From JAHDCJ01 sp039028895 (GTDB lineage: Bacteria > Bacteroidota > Bacteroidia > Chitinophagales > Saprospiraceae), in NCBI GenBank assembly GCA_039028895.1, contig JBCCHF010000003.1, forward strand, positions 186,001 through 250,000: 64,000 bases of DNA. The letters are read 5' to 3'. Made by a program: the position numbers and the translations under genes. Positions 8,810-17,131 of the stretch are shown here, piece after piece. Within the stretch, counting starts at the first letter, position 1. Every line of letters starts with the position of its first letter. The notes beneath the pieces were generated by a model. That model was not told the DNA's origin and made no database searches. It worked only from the letters and a program-made list of their open reading frames with translations.

Positions 8810-10648
8810 TTATTCCACAGTCACTGATTTCGCAAGGTTCCTTGGTTGATCGACGTTACAGCCCCGCATAGAAGCGATATGGTAAGCCAATAACTGCAAA
8901 GGAATTACAGAAAGCAGTGGCGTAAAAGGTTCTTCCGTATCCGGAATTTCAATAGTGAAATCAGCAATTTCGCTGATTATTTCTTCTTTTTCGGTAACAA
9001 TCGCAAGGACTTTGCCTTTCCTGGCCTTAACTTCCTGAATGTTACTGACGATCTTGTCGTACGCTGATTTATTGGTAGCAATAACCACAACAGGCATGTT
9101 TTCATCAATCAGGGCGATGGGACCGTGTTTCATCTCGGCAGCAGGGTATCCTTCAGCGTGAATGTAGGAAATCTCTTTGAGTTTGAGTGCCCCTTCGAGG
9201 GCTACCGGGAAGTTATAACCTCTACCAAGGTAGAGGGCATTAGTGGAGTCCTTGAATATATTGGCAATATACCGGATTTTCGCATCATTTTCCAGCACTT
9301 GCTTTACTTTGGCAGGAATATTTGCCAGTTCGTTAATAAGTTGTTGGAAATAAGCTTCAGAGATTGTTCCCCTAGAGTGGGCAAGGTGCAACGCCATCAA
9401 TGTCAGTATTGACACCTGTCCGGTGAATGCTTTTGTTGAAGCCACTCCAATTTCAGGTCCGGCATGGATATAAGAGCCACAATCGGTAATCCTGGCAATA
9501 GAGGAACCTACAACATTGCAAATACCATATGTAAAACAACCTTTACTCTTCGCTAATTCCAATGCTGCCATGGTGTCGGCGGTTTCACCTGATTGTGAAA
9601 TAGCAATCACGACATCATTTTCATTCAATACAGGATTCCGGTAACGGAATTCTGAGGCGTATTCTACCTCAACGTTCATCCGCGCAAGATCTTCGAGCAG
9701 ATATTCGCCGATCATTCCTGCGATCCATGAGGTACCACAAGCAGCGATGATGAATCTGTCGGCCCGCATTAAACGGTTAAAATGTTGTTCTACACTGCCG
9801 AGCTTGATAACGCCGGTTTTAGCATTCAGCCTGCCACGCATGGCATCGGCAATCGTTTTTGGCTGTTCGCTGATCTCTTTGAGCATATAGTGCTCATATC
9901 CACCTTTTTCGAGCGTTTCGATTTCGAGGTCGAGCTTTTCGATGAAAGGGGTTTGCATCTCATTGTGAATGGTCTTGATCGTCAGATCGCCATTGGCTGT
10001 AATAACTGCAATTTCTTCGTCGTTGAGATAAACGACATTTCGGGTATGTTCCACGATTGGCGTGGCATCGGATGCTAGGAAATATTCTCCATTTCCAATA
10101 CCCACCACAAGCGGGCTGCCTTTGCGAGCGCCGATCAGTTTGCCGGGATCATCTTTGTCAAGTACCACTATGGCATATGCGCCTACGACTTTATTGAGGG
10201 CAACTCTAACGGCCTCTTCGGTCGAAACCTTGGTTTTGTCTTTTATTTCCTGGATCAGGTTGATGAGTACCTCAGTGTCGGTCTCTGTTTTGAATGTGTG
10301 GCCTTCTTTCAGCAGTGCGGCTTTCACTGAGGCATAGTTTTCTATGATGCCGTTGTGAATGATAGCCAGGTTTCCCTTACCGGAAAGATGCGGGTGTGCG
10401 TTAATATCATTAGGCTCACCATGGGTTGCCCAACGGGTGTGGCCCATACCTGTGACCCCATTAGTATCTTTATCTTTTGTAAGATCCACAAGGTCCTGAA
10501 CTTTTCCCTTGCATTTGAAAATATTCAGTGTTCCATTGAGGATTGCCATCCCTGAGCTGTCGTAACCTCTGTATTCCAGGCGTTGAAGGCCTTTGATTAA
10601 TATAGGGTAGGCGTTTTTATTACCGACATAACCAACTATTCCACACAT
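8810..10648 (-). CDS. glmS: Glutamine-fructose-6-phosphate aminotransferase (isomerizing)
   Basis: A 612-residue enzyme making glucosamine-6-phosphate from fructose-6-phosphate and glutamine, the entry to amino sugars for wall and lipid A. It starts MCGIVGYVG, so the catalytic Cys becomes N-terminal after Met removal. The glutaminase domain (1 to about 240) has GHTRWATHG and IIHNGIIEN. Two SIS domains follow (about 285-425 and 455-590), with ISQSGETADT and the C-terminal PRNLAKSVTVE. It starts 5 bases after the DUF4270 gene ends, so the two are probably cotranscribed. No glmS ribozyme is expected or seen. Confidence 0.97.
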   Translation of the reverse strand: MCGIVGYVGNKNAYPILIKGLQRLEYRGYDSSGMAILNGTLNIFKCKGKVQDLVDLTKDKDTNGVTGMGHTRWATHGEPNDINAHPHLSGKGNLAIIHNGIIENYASVKAALLKEGHTFKTETDTEVLINLIQEIKDKTKVSTEEAVRVALNKVVGAYAIVVLDKDDPGKLIGARKGSPLVVGIGNGEYFLASDATPIVEHTRNVVYLNDEEIAVITANGDLTIKTIHNEMQTPFIEKLDLEIETLEKGGYEHYMLKEISEQPKTIADAMRGRLNAKTGVIKLGSVEQHFNRLMRADRFIIAACGTSWIAGMIGEYLLEDLARMNVEVEYASEFRYRNPVLNENDVVIAISQSGETADTMAALELAKSKGCFTYGICNVVGSSIARITDCGSYIHAGPEIGVASTKAFTGQVSILTLMALHLAHSRGTISEAYFQQLINELANIPAKVKQVLENDAKIRYIANIFKDSTNALYLGRGYNFPVALEGALKLKEISYIHAEGYPAAEMKHGPIALIDENMPVVVIATNKSAYDKIVSNIQEVKARKGKVLAIVTEKEEIISEIADFTIEIPDTEEPFTPLLSVIPLQLLAYHIASMRGCNVDQPRNLAKSVTVE

Positions 10649-10653
10649 AACAT

Positions 10654-12060
10654 TTAGAGTTCTGTATAAGTAAGATTCAATTTCATGCCAAAATTCTGGT
10701 TGACACCGCCACCAAGTATGACATGATCGGCTGTTTCTTCTTTCGGGAAGATCGTAATATATATGCTATTTCCGACGACACCATCTACAATATCCTGAAA
10801 ATGACCGGAAATATTGAGATTGTAACGATAGAATATGCCTCCTGATTCAGTAAACATTTCGGGTTGACCGCCAAATACATTAAAACTTTCACTCCCACTT
10901 CCTGCTACATTGAAAGATGCAATGACATCAACAATCAAAACTTTGTCGTTGTCATCTCCATCTTCAAGAACAACCAATTGAGGTGCGAGTGGAAATTTTT
11001 CAATATTGGATGTATCTGCAACAGTAAGAATGAGCTCTGCTTTATTTACAATGATATCATCAAGCCTTTCTGCGTAAGGAAAAGTAACCTGGGCCTCTAC
11101 TCCTTCCATGGCTTGCAGATAAACCAGGCTATCAGGCCGATCTATGGTTTTGTCAAAAAACTCTTTTGCAATACTTCCGGTATAATCATGTTGAAAATGC
11201 ATGGTCTTTGCGGACTGGGAGTTGATGATAAAATTGAATAGCCGTGGTGTGCGCTGCTCTACATCAACTGAATCCATAAGATTTTCATCCCATACCCTCA
11301 CTGTTTCTACAAATGTATAGTGCAAGGTCATTTTTGTTTCCGGAACGGTAAAATCAAAAAGCAGCATTGCAGTATTTGAAGGGTCAGGACTAATTCTTAC
11401 TCCTTTAAACCCGTCAAGGAACATGGATGTGCTTGAGAGTAAACTATCATTCATGGAAGGGTCTTCCATGAATTCCATGCCGAGCGCATCATCGAGCCTT
11501 ATCCTTAACTGGGGTAACTGCAAGGTCGTGTCAACAAGCACACTATCCGTCGGTTCAACTCTGGGGATAAAGTTTTCGATACTCCCTATTTGCGTCCCAG
11601 TCATGAATGTCTGGTTGGAAAAATAAGTCTCCGTATTGTCCATATCTTCGATAAGCCTGTGAACATAGTAGGTTTGCGGCTCATCGACATTGCCGACATG
11701 ACCATCAAGCGCATAAGCCATAGACAGCACAAGCGAGTCAAATTCGGTACTCTCAAAATTAGGATTTGTGGTCGCGAGACGATATTGCTTATAGATTTCT
11801 GAAGTTGCTTCTCCAAAATCAGGGTCGTCTGTTCTTCCGGCCAGGTATACGTTTAGCTGATTTCTAAAATCAGGATCGTAAACTCTTACCGTATCTCCGG
11901 TAATAACACATGAACTGATGGAAATCGTGTCCATGAAAAGAACATTGACATTGTCGCCAGGAGGCAATATTTCGCCACCGATAACACTTGAATTATTGCA
12001 GTGGCTGAACAAAAACAGCCCTGCTGCCAAGAGGATAAAATTTCTTGCCAAGTTTTTCAT
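10654..12060 (-). CDS. DUF4270 family outer-membrane or periplasmic lipoprotein
   Basis: A 468-residue lipoprotein. After ARNFILLAAGLFLF there is a lipobox-like SHC, so the mature protein should begin at Cys21, followed by a flexible NNSSVIGG. The rest is beta-rich with repeated aspartates and aromatic residues, ending NFGMKLNLTYTEL. This pattern fits DUF4270, a Bacteroidota family of surface or periplasmic lipoproteins without known activity. I chose the ATG at 12060; a TTG at 12081 would place seven polar residues before the signal peptide. It sits between the GlgA-like gene (21 bases upstream) and glmS, an order I recall as conserved in the phylum. Confidence 0.82.
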   Translation of the reverse strand: MKNLARNFILLAAGLFLFSHCNNSSVIGGEILPPGDNVNVLFMDTISISSCVITGDTVRVYDPDFRNQLNVYLAGRTDDPDFGEATSEIYKQYRLATTNPNFESTEFDSLVLSMAYALDGHVGNVDEPQTYYVHRLIEDMDNTETYFSNQTFMTGTQIGSIENFIPRVEPTDSVLVDTTLQLPQLRIRLDDALGMEFMEDPSMNDSLLSSTSMFLDGFKGVRISPDPSNTAMLLFDFTVPETKMTLHYTFVETVRVWDENLMDSVDVEQRTPRLFNFIINSQSAKTMHFQHDYTGSIAKEFFDKTIDRPDSLVYLQAMEGVEAQVTFPYAERLDDIIVNKAELILTVADTSNIEKFPLAPQLVVLEDGDDNDKVLIVDVIASFNVAGSGSESFNVFGGQPEMFTESGGIFYRYNLNISGHFQDIVDGVVGNSIYITIFPKEETADHVILGGGVNQNFGMKLNLTYTEL

Positions 12061-12081
12061 TCCCAAATTTTCGTTTTCCAA

Positions 12082-12888
12082 TTATTCTTCCAACAAGGAT
12101 TGATAAAAGTCAAGGTAAGCAGGAAGATAGTCTTCCTCACCCTGATAAGTTAAAACGGGTTTGCCCATTTCACTCAATTTGTCGGTGATCCCATTAAGGT
12201 TGTCGCTACCAAGAATGACGGCATCAGATAATTTAGACGCTCCTTCGTGGAGGGTAATCCCTGAGTCACCAGTATATTCCGACAGATCGGCCTCTGAAAG
12301 ATTGTTTATCGCAGCTTTCTGAGGGAAGTCATTGTCGAAAGACTCTTCATAGGTGCTGTCGTATAATGAATACACAACTTTGGCCCCAGCGAAGATTGGA
12401 TCATTCTTGTATGCAGTTTTAAGGTACAAAGGCACCAGGCTAGTCATCCAGCCGTGGCAATGGATAATGTCAGGCGGCCAGCCAAACTTTTTTACAGTTT
12501 CGAGCACGCCTTTACAGAAAAAGACCATACGGTCCGGATTATCTTCAAAAGGCTGGCCACTATCATTGGTGAAAACGGATTTCCTTTTGAAAAAATCGTC
12601 ATTGTCTAGGAAATAAACCTGTAGGCGAGCACCGGGTATTGATGCTACCTTAATGATCAAAGGATAATCATCGTCATCAACTATAATATTCATTCCTGAA
12701 AGGCGAACTACCTCATGCAGACGATGTCTTCTTTCGTTGATCGTACCATAACGCGGCATCAAAACCCTGATCTCCATTCCATTCTCTTGCGCGTATTGGG
12801 GAAGCTGACGAACTATTTCAGAAATTTCAGATAAAGCGGTGTATGGTTTCATTTCCTGAGTGATGATCAGGACTCGTTTTTTTTCCAT
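12082..12888 (-). CDS. Glycogen/starch synthase N-terminal-domain protein (single-domain, GT5-like)
   Basis: A 268-residue protein resembling only the N-terminal Rossmann domain of glycogen synthase: KRVLIITQEMKPYTALSEI at the start, IRVLMPRYGTIN, YFLDNDDFF and DIIHCHGWMTSLVPLYLK. The second glycosyltransferase domain, which binds much of ADP-glucose, is absent, and the KxGGL substrate loop near the N-terminus is replaced by KPYTAL. It therefore probably does not make glycogen as such. Short GlgA-like proteins beside panC and DUF4270 are, to my knowledge, common in Bacteroidota. It is the first gene of the minus-strand run towards glmS. Fold assignment is good; function is open. Confidence 0.8.
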   Translation of the reverse strand: MEKKRVLIITQEMKPYTALSEISEIVRQLPQYAQENGMEIRVLMPRYGTINERRHRLHEVVRLSGMNIIVDDDDYPLIIKVASIPGARLQVYFLDNDDFFKRKSVFTNDSGQPFEDNPDRMVFFCKGVLETVKKFGWPPDIIHCHGWMTSLVPLYLKTAYKNDPIFAGAKVVYSLYDSTYEESFDNDFPQKAAINNLSEADLSEYTGDSGITLHEGASKLSDAVILGSDNLNGITDKLSEMGKPVLTYQGEEDYLPAYLDFYQSLLEE

Positions 12889-12937
12889 AAAAATTGTATT
12901 GAGAATTTATTATCCCGGATAAATCAAAAATTGGTTG

Positions 12938-12970
12938 CAAATTTACAAAAAAAATCAGACTTTTCCGCAA
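12938..12970 (-). promoter_or_regulatory. Candidate promoter for the GlgA-like / DUF4270 / glmS run
   Basis: Read on the minus strand: TTG at 12970-12968, a 22-nt spacer, then TAAATTTG at 12945-12938, an exact TAnnTTTG -7 box. The GlgA-like ATG is 50 bases downstream. The spacer is at the long end for Bacteroidota promoters. Confidence 0.4.
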
Positions 12971-13053
12971 TTTATATGGATTACAGGGCCTTACGCAGTT
13001 ATTCCTGAACAAGCCCACTAAGCCTGTTGAAAAACGAAAAGATTAATCCGTCG

Positions 13054-13905
13054 ATGTACCTGTTCAAACATGTCAAAGAGCTAAAACACTATCTGAACGC
13101 CCTCCGAAAAGAAAACGCTGCCATTGGGTTTGTACCAACAATGGGGGCACTTCACGAAGGCCACTTATCACTGGTCAGAGCGGCAAAAAAAGATAATGTT
13201 AAAGTTGTGGTGAGCATTTTTGTTAACCCGACTCAATTTGATGATACTGCTGATCTTGCAGTTTATCCACGTACCGCTCCGAAAGATATAGAGATGTTGA
13301 GTTCGGAACAAACTGATATTTTATTCATGCCCAATGAAAAGGAAGTCTACCCACCTGGGCTCGACACTACCAATCCTTTCGATTTTGGCAAAATGGCCAC
13401 GATTATGGAAGGGGCTCATCGCACGGGCCATTTTGACGGCATGGCACAGGTGGTAAGACGGTTACTTCAGATTGTCGAACCTGATCTGCTTTACATGGGC
13501 CAAAAAGATTATCAGCAACAAGCCATCGTTAAAAAGATGCTTAAGTTAATGGGAGTGAATACAGAGCTGGTTATGTGCCCCATAATTAGAGAGCCGGATG
13601 GACTGGCCATGAGTTCGCGCAACGTGAGATTGTCAGAGGAAGACCGGAAAAAAGCAGCGCTCATCTCGAAAACCTTGTTTGAAGCTAAAAAAGAAGCATC
13701 TTTGTTTTCTTTACAGGAAATGCGCACCAGAGCGATCGAAAAGCTGTCTTTACCAGGAATGGAAGTGGATTACTTTGAAGTGGCAGATGCTATTTCGCTT
13801 GAACCGATAGAGCATTTTGAAGATGCCGAGCAGATTGTCATTTGCACAACTGTTCGAGTGGGAGGAGTGCGATTGTTAGATAATATACTATTGGTCGATG
13901 GTTGA
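13054..13905 (+). CDS. panC: Pantothenate synthetase (pantoate-beta-alanine ligase)
   Basis: A 283-residue cytoplasmic ligase that joins pantoate and beta-alanine using ATP, the last step of vitamin B5 synthesis before coenzyme A. Motifs: VPTMGALHEGHLSLV (nucleotide-binding HxGH type), VSIFVNPTQFD, MGQKDYQQ and MSSRNVRLS. I chose the ATG at 13054 (MYLFKH); the TTG at 13027 would add nine polar residues, and 283 is the usual length. The gene is divergent from the GlgA-like gene. Its last codons GTC GAT GGT TGA lie in a 7-bp-periodic sequence that continues past the stop. Confidence 0.96.
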   Translation: MYLFKHVKELKHYLNALRKENAAIGFVPTMGALHEGHLSLVRAAKKDNVKVVVSIFVNPTQFDDTADLAVYPRTAPKDIEMLSSEQTDILFMPNEKEVYPPGLDTTNPFDFGKMATIMEGAHRTGHFDGMAQVVRRLLQIVEPDLLYMGQKDYQQQAIVKKMLKLMGVNTELVMCPIIREPDGLAMSSRNVRLSEEDRKKAALISKTLFEAKKEASLFSLQEMRTRAIEKLSLPGMEVDYFEVADAISLEPIEHFEDAEQIVICTTVRVGGVRLLDNILLVDG

Positions 13906-13940
13906 CAGTTGTCTGTTGATAGCATGTTTCCCATCAACCA
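13897..13940. repeat. Degenerate 7-bp-periodic repeat spanning the panC stop, with an inverted arm
   Basis: GATGGTT (13897-13903), GACAGTT and GTCTGTT follow one another in strict 7-bp phase, then GAT. The panC stop TGA (13903-13905) is formed across the first junction. TGGTTGA (13899-13905) is repeated inverted as TCAACCA (13934-13940), allowing a 7-bp stem with a 28-nt loop. No T-run follows. Confidence 0.45.
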
Positions 13941-13963
13941 CCAATTGAGAACAACCAAGTAAT

Positions 13964-15094
13964 GTGAAAAAGATAATTGTCAATATAATCAAATTCGTCC
14001 TGTTTTTCGGGGTTGGTTTTGTAATACTTTACTATGTGTTCAAAGGAGCTGAAAAAGCTTATCTCGAACAATGCGAGATGGATTTCATGAAGGCTTGTCT
14101 CGAAGGTGGTAGCACGGAATCCGCTTGTCGTACCCTTTTGGCAAATCACAATTGTAGTTTCATAGACAAGATCATCAACGACTTCCGTAATGCCAACTAT
14201 TTCTGGATTGCGATGGTGATGACAGCCTTTTTGTTGAGTAATGTCAGCAGAGCACTCAGGTGGAATATGCTAATCAAACCATTGGGTTATAATGCGCGCT
14301 TTTTCAATACTTTCTGGGCAACCATGGCGGGCTATTTCGCCAATATGGCCCTCCCGCGCATGGGTGAAGTGGTCAAGCCCGGACTAGTAGCCCGATACGA
14401 AGGAGTACCACTGGAAAAGTTGATGGGTACAATTGTAGTGGATCGCCTGATGGATGTTCTTTGCCTTGCCCTGGTAATGGGATTGGCGTTCAGTTTACAG
14501 TTTGATGTACTTTGGACCTACGTTAGTGAAAATGCTTTTCAAGACAGTGGTGGAGAAAGTACAGGCACCTTCGGCATCGTGTTATGGATATTAGGCGGTA
14601 TTGCTGTTGCAGGACTCGTGGGATTATTCATTTTCCGGAAACGGATAATGGCCAGTACCTTTTATGAAAAACTAAAGAATATTGTCCTTGGTTTTTGGGA
14701 AGGGATAAAAACAGTATTCAAACTGGATAATACACCCGGATTTATTGCACATTCTGTCTTTATATGGTTGATGTACTTTACCATGACATGGCTTTGCTTT
14801 TTTGCATTTGAGCCTACCTCTGATTTGACGATGATGATCGGCCTGGTAGTTTTTGTGTTTGGTAGCCTTGGGATCGTTATCCCGTCTCCAGGTGGAATGG
14901 GTAGTTATAATTACCTGGTAACTGCAGCGTTGATGATCTATGGGCTTAATCAAAATGATGCTTTTTCATTCTCTTTGATCGCCTTCGTCACTATCTCGGC
15001 CTGTAATGTGATATTCGGCCTTATTGGGTTTATCGTTTTACCAATCTGGAATCAAAAATTTCCTGTAAAGCAGGAAAATTCACCTAGCGTCTAA
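13964..15094 (+). CDS. Flippase-like membrane protein (lysylphosphatidylglycerol synthase TM region / UPF0104)
   Basis: A 376-residue integral membrane protein with about eight helices and the family's signatures: LSNVSRALRWNMLIKPLGY, ATMAGYFANMALPRMGEVVKPGLV, and PSPGGMGSYNYLV near the C-terminus. These mark the PF03706 group (MprF N-terminal half and relatives), thought to move lipids across the inner membrane. The C-terminal aminoacyl-transferase domain of MprF is absent. Residues 35-70 form a Cys-containing loop (four Cys) that should face the periplasm. The start is GTG. It lies 5 bases before rfaE2, so a role near LPS assembly is possible. Confidence 0.88.
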   Translation: MKKIIVNIIKFVLFFGVGFVILYYVFKGAEKAYLEQCEMDFMKACLEGGSTESACRTLLANHNCSFIDKIINDFRNANYFWIAMVMTAFLLSNVSRALRWNMLIKPLGYNARFFNTFWATMAGYFANMALPRMGEVVKPGLVARYEGVPLEKLMGTIVVDRLMDVLCLALVMGLAFSLQFDVLWTYVSENAFQDSGGESTGTFGIVLWILGGIAVAGLVGLFIFRKRIMASTFYEKLKNIVLGFWEGIKTVFKLDNTPGFIAHSVFIWLMYFTMTWLCFFAFEPTSDLTMMIGLVVFVFGSLGIVIPSPGGMGSYNYLVTAALMIYGLNQNDAFSFSLIAFVTISACNVIFGLIGFIVLPIWNQKFPVKQENSPSV

Positions 15095-15099
15095 GCCTG

Positions 15100-15591
15100 A
15101 TGACACGAATCGAAGCCCTCAGCCAAAAACTACCCGACGTGTCAAAAGCTGTTGAACTCGTCAATAAATGGCAAAACGAAGGCCAAAAGGTGGTATTCAC
15201 AAATGGCTGTTTCGATATCCTTCATCTCGGGCATCTTCATTATCTCGCAGCTGCAGCCGACCTTGGTGACAAATTAGTTGTCGGCTTAAATTCAGATGCT
15301 TCGGTCAAACGCCTGAAAGGTGAAAGCCGACCCATTAATGACATTGATACCAGGACCCACATGTTAGCGGCTATCGGCTATGTAAATATGGTGGTAGTCT
15401 TTGAGGATGACACCCCATTGGACCTAATTAAGGCCTTAAGTCCAGACATTCTTGTTAAAGGAGGTGATTGGGCATTAGACCAAATCGTAGGCGCAGATCA
15501 TGTGAAGTCAAGAGGAGGCGAAGTAAAGACGCTAAAATTCCTTGAAGGTTATTCTACGACGACTATAATAGCCAGGATTAAGCAGGATTAA
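15100..15591 (+). CDS. rfaE2: D-glycero-beta-D-manno-heptose 1-phosphate adenylyltransferase
   Basis: A 163-residue cytidylyltransferase-fold enzyme that makes ADP-heptose from heptose-1-phosphate and ATP for LPS core synthesis. Motifs: VVFTNGCFDILHLGHLHYL with the HxGH nucleotide-binding sequence, LVVGLNSDASVKRLKG, RPIN and the C-terminal GYSTTTII. It is the stand-alone equivalent of the C-terminal half of E. coli HldE; the kinase half is not in this window. It is cotranscribed with the flippase-like gene and ends four bases from the convergent permease gene, with no terminator between them. Confidence 0.94.
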   Translation: MTRIEALSQKLPDVSKAVELVNKWQNEGQKVVFTNGCFDILHLGHLHYLAAAADLGDKLVVGLNSDASVKRLKGESRPINDIDTRTHMLAAIGYVNMVVVFEDDTPLDLIKALSPDILVKGGDWALDQIVGADHVKSRGGEVKTLKFLEGYSTTTIIARIKQD

Positions 15592-15595
15592 TTAG

Positions 15596-16828
15596 TTATT
15601 CGTATCTGAGTGATTCGATTGGGTCAAGGCGAGAAGCTTTCATGGCTGGGTATAAGCCTGAGATGACGCCAACAATGAAGCATAAAAGGAAGCCAAGGGC
15701 GATCCATGCCCAGGGGATAATGAAACCACCTTTGAGAATGAGACTCATGAGATTGCCGATCAGAATGCCGAGGATTACCCCGAGAATGCCACCCATCTGA
15801 CATATTACGACTGCCTCAGTAATGAATTGTACCAAAATGTTTCGCCTAGTAGCGCCTAGCGCTTTGGTAATGCCGATTTCACGGGTACGCTCAGTAACAG
15901 AAACCAACATAATGTTCATCAGTCCAATCGCAGCACCGAAAAGTGTGATGATGCCTATGAAGATGGTAGCCAGCCTGATTTCTTTTGTGTTTTCCTGCAA
16001 CATATTAGCAAGGCCATCGCTTTTAGAAATCTCAAAATCATTTTCCTGGACCACCTTAAGATTGCGGACATTTCTGAATATTCCGATTGCTTCATCTATG
16101 GCAGGGTCCATGTCCAGAGGGTCAATCACCTGGGCTGAAATATTATAATTCCTGGTTTGTGAGCCAAATTGTCGTTTGACATTGAGGAGTGGAATGAATA
16201 TTTGTCGGTCACCACTAAAAGAGCCGGATGATCCCTTTTCGGCTAACAGACCGACAACCTTGTACTTGACATTACCGATGCTGACAATTGCATTAAGCGC
16301 TTTTTCCTTGTTGTCGGGGAAAAGGTTGGTAATAATATCTTTTCCGAGAATAACTACATTACGGCCGTTTTGTACTTCTGTTTCAGTGAAGTTTCTGCCT
16401 ATTTCTATCTCATAACCAGCTACCTGTAAATAATTCTCATCACCACCGTAAACGATGATGTTGGGATTGGTTTTTTCGTTGCCAAACTTAACAGTGCCGA
16501 ATGAGGTGCCAAGTGCAGACACTGAAACAATAGCTGGATAGACATAGCGTTCTTTGAATTCCATAGCCTGGCGGAAAGTTATCGATGGTCCGATCTTTCT
16601 CGGCCCCTGCCCGCCCTGGATGCCTGTGCCTTTCCGGATAACATTAAAGGTGTTGGCCCCCATACTTGAAAAGTTGCTGGCCATTGAGGAATTCAGACTG
16701 TCAATCGCCGTAAGAATACCTACTAACGCCATGATGCCAAAGGCAATGATCATGAATGTTAAAACAGCTCTTAGCAGGTTAGCTCTGACAGAGCGAAGGG
16801 CGACCTTTATGTTTTCAGCGAGATTCAA
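15596..16828 (-). CDS. ABC transporter permease (FtsX/MacB type)
   Basis: A 410-residue inner membrane protein. One helix near residues 18-42 is followed by a periplasmic MacB-type core domain (about 45-280) and three helices near 283-305, 335-360 and 370-395. The FtsX block contains SVTERTREIGITKALGATRRNIL, which docks on the ATPase, and the end reads YPAMKASRLDPIESLRYE. These transporters act by mechanotransmission and export peptides, lipoproteins or toxins. No ATPase or membrane fusion gene is adjacent, so it must use one encoded elsewhere. The start is TTG: an in-frame stop lies just upstream and the conserved N-terminus leaves no other choice. Confidence 0.92.
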   Translation of the reverse strand: MNLAENIKVALRSVRANLLRAVLTFMIIAFGIMALVGILTAIDSLNSSMASNFSSMGANTFNVIRKGTGIQGGQGPRKIGPSITFRQAMEFKERYVYPAIVSVSALGTSFGTVKFGNEKTNPNIIVYGGDENYLQVAGYEIEIGRNFTETEVQNGRNVVILGKDIITNLFPDNKEKALNAIVSIGNVKYKVVGLLAEKGSSGSFSGDRQIFIPLLNVKRQFGSQTRNYNISAQVIDPLDMDPAIDEAIGIFRNVRNLKVVQENDFEISKSDGLANMLQENTKEIRLATIFIGIITLFGAAIGLMNIMLVSVTERTREIGITKALGATRRNILVQFITEAVVICQMGGILGVILGILIGNLMSLILKGGFIIPWAWIALGFLLCFIVGVISGLYPAMKASRLDPIESLRYE

Positions 16829-17026
16829 TTAGGGTAATTGGCTTTGGTGATCCATATTTTGACCACACTAAATTACGGAGAATTAAAGCGCAATTCCTGC
16901 CTGCTGTCGCAAAATTAGAGACACAGGACTTAATTTCGGATGAATGTCGCTCTAACTTAGACAGAATATCATAGCTGTATGGGAAATACAGGGCATTTCC
17001 AGCTAATCCAAGCACCAAAAATTACT

Positions 17027-17034
17027 TATCTTTG
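17027..17034 (+). promoter_or_regulatory. Candidate -7 box upstream of the sulfatase-fold gene
   Basis: TATCTTTG matches TAnnTTTG exactly, about 98 bases before the ATG. No clear -33 element is seen. A direct repeat GATAAACAC (17059-17067 and 17092-17100) lies between box and start and could be a binding site. Confidence 0.28.
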
Positions 17035-17131
17035 CGCAGTTCTGGCAAAAAATGTCTTGATAAACACCCCCAATTTTTGAAGACTGTGCCGGATAAACAC
17101 ATTTGCAGAAATTGAAACCCGATTAAGAAAA

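Noticed and set aside
10600..10720. A glmS ribozyme or small-RNA site upstream of glmS
   Set aside because: glmS follows the DUF4270 gene by 5 bases, leaving no room for a leader element, and the ribozyme is not expected in Bacteroidota.
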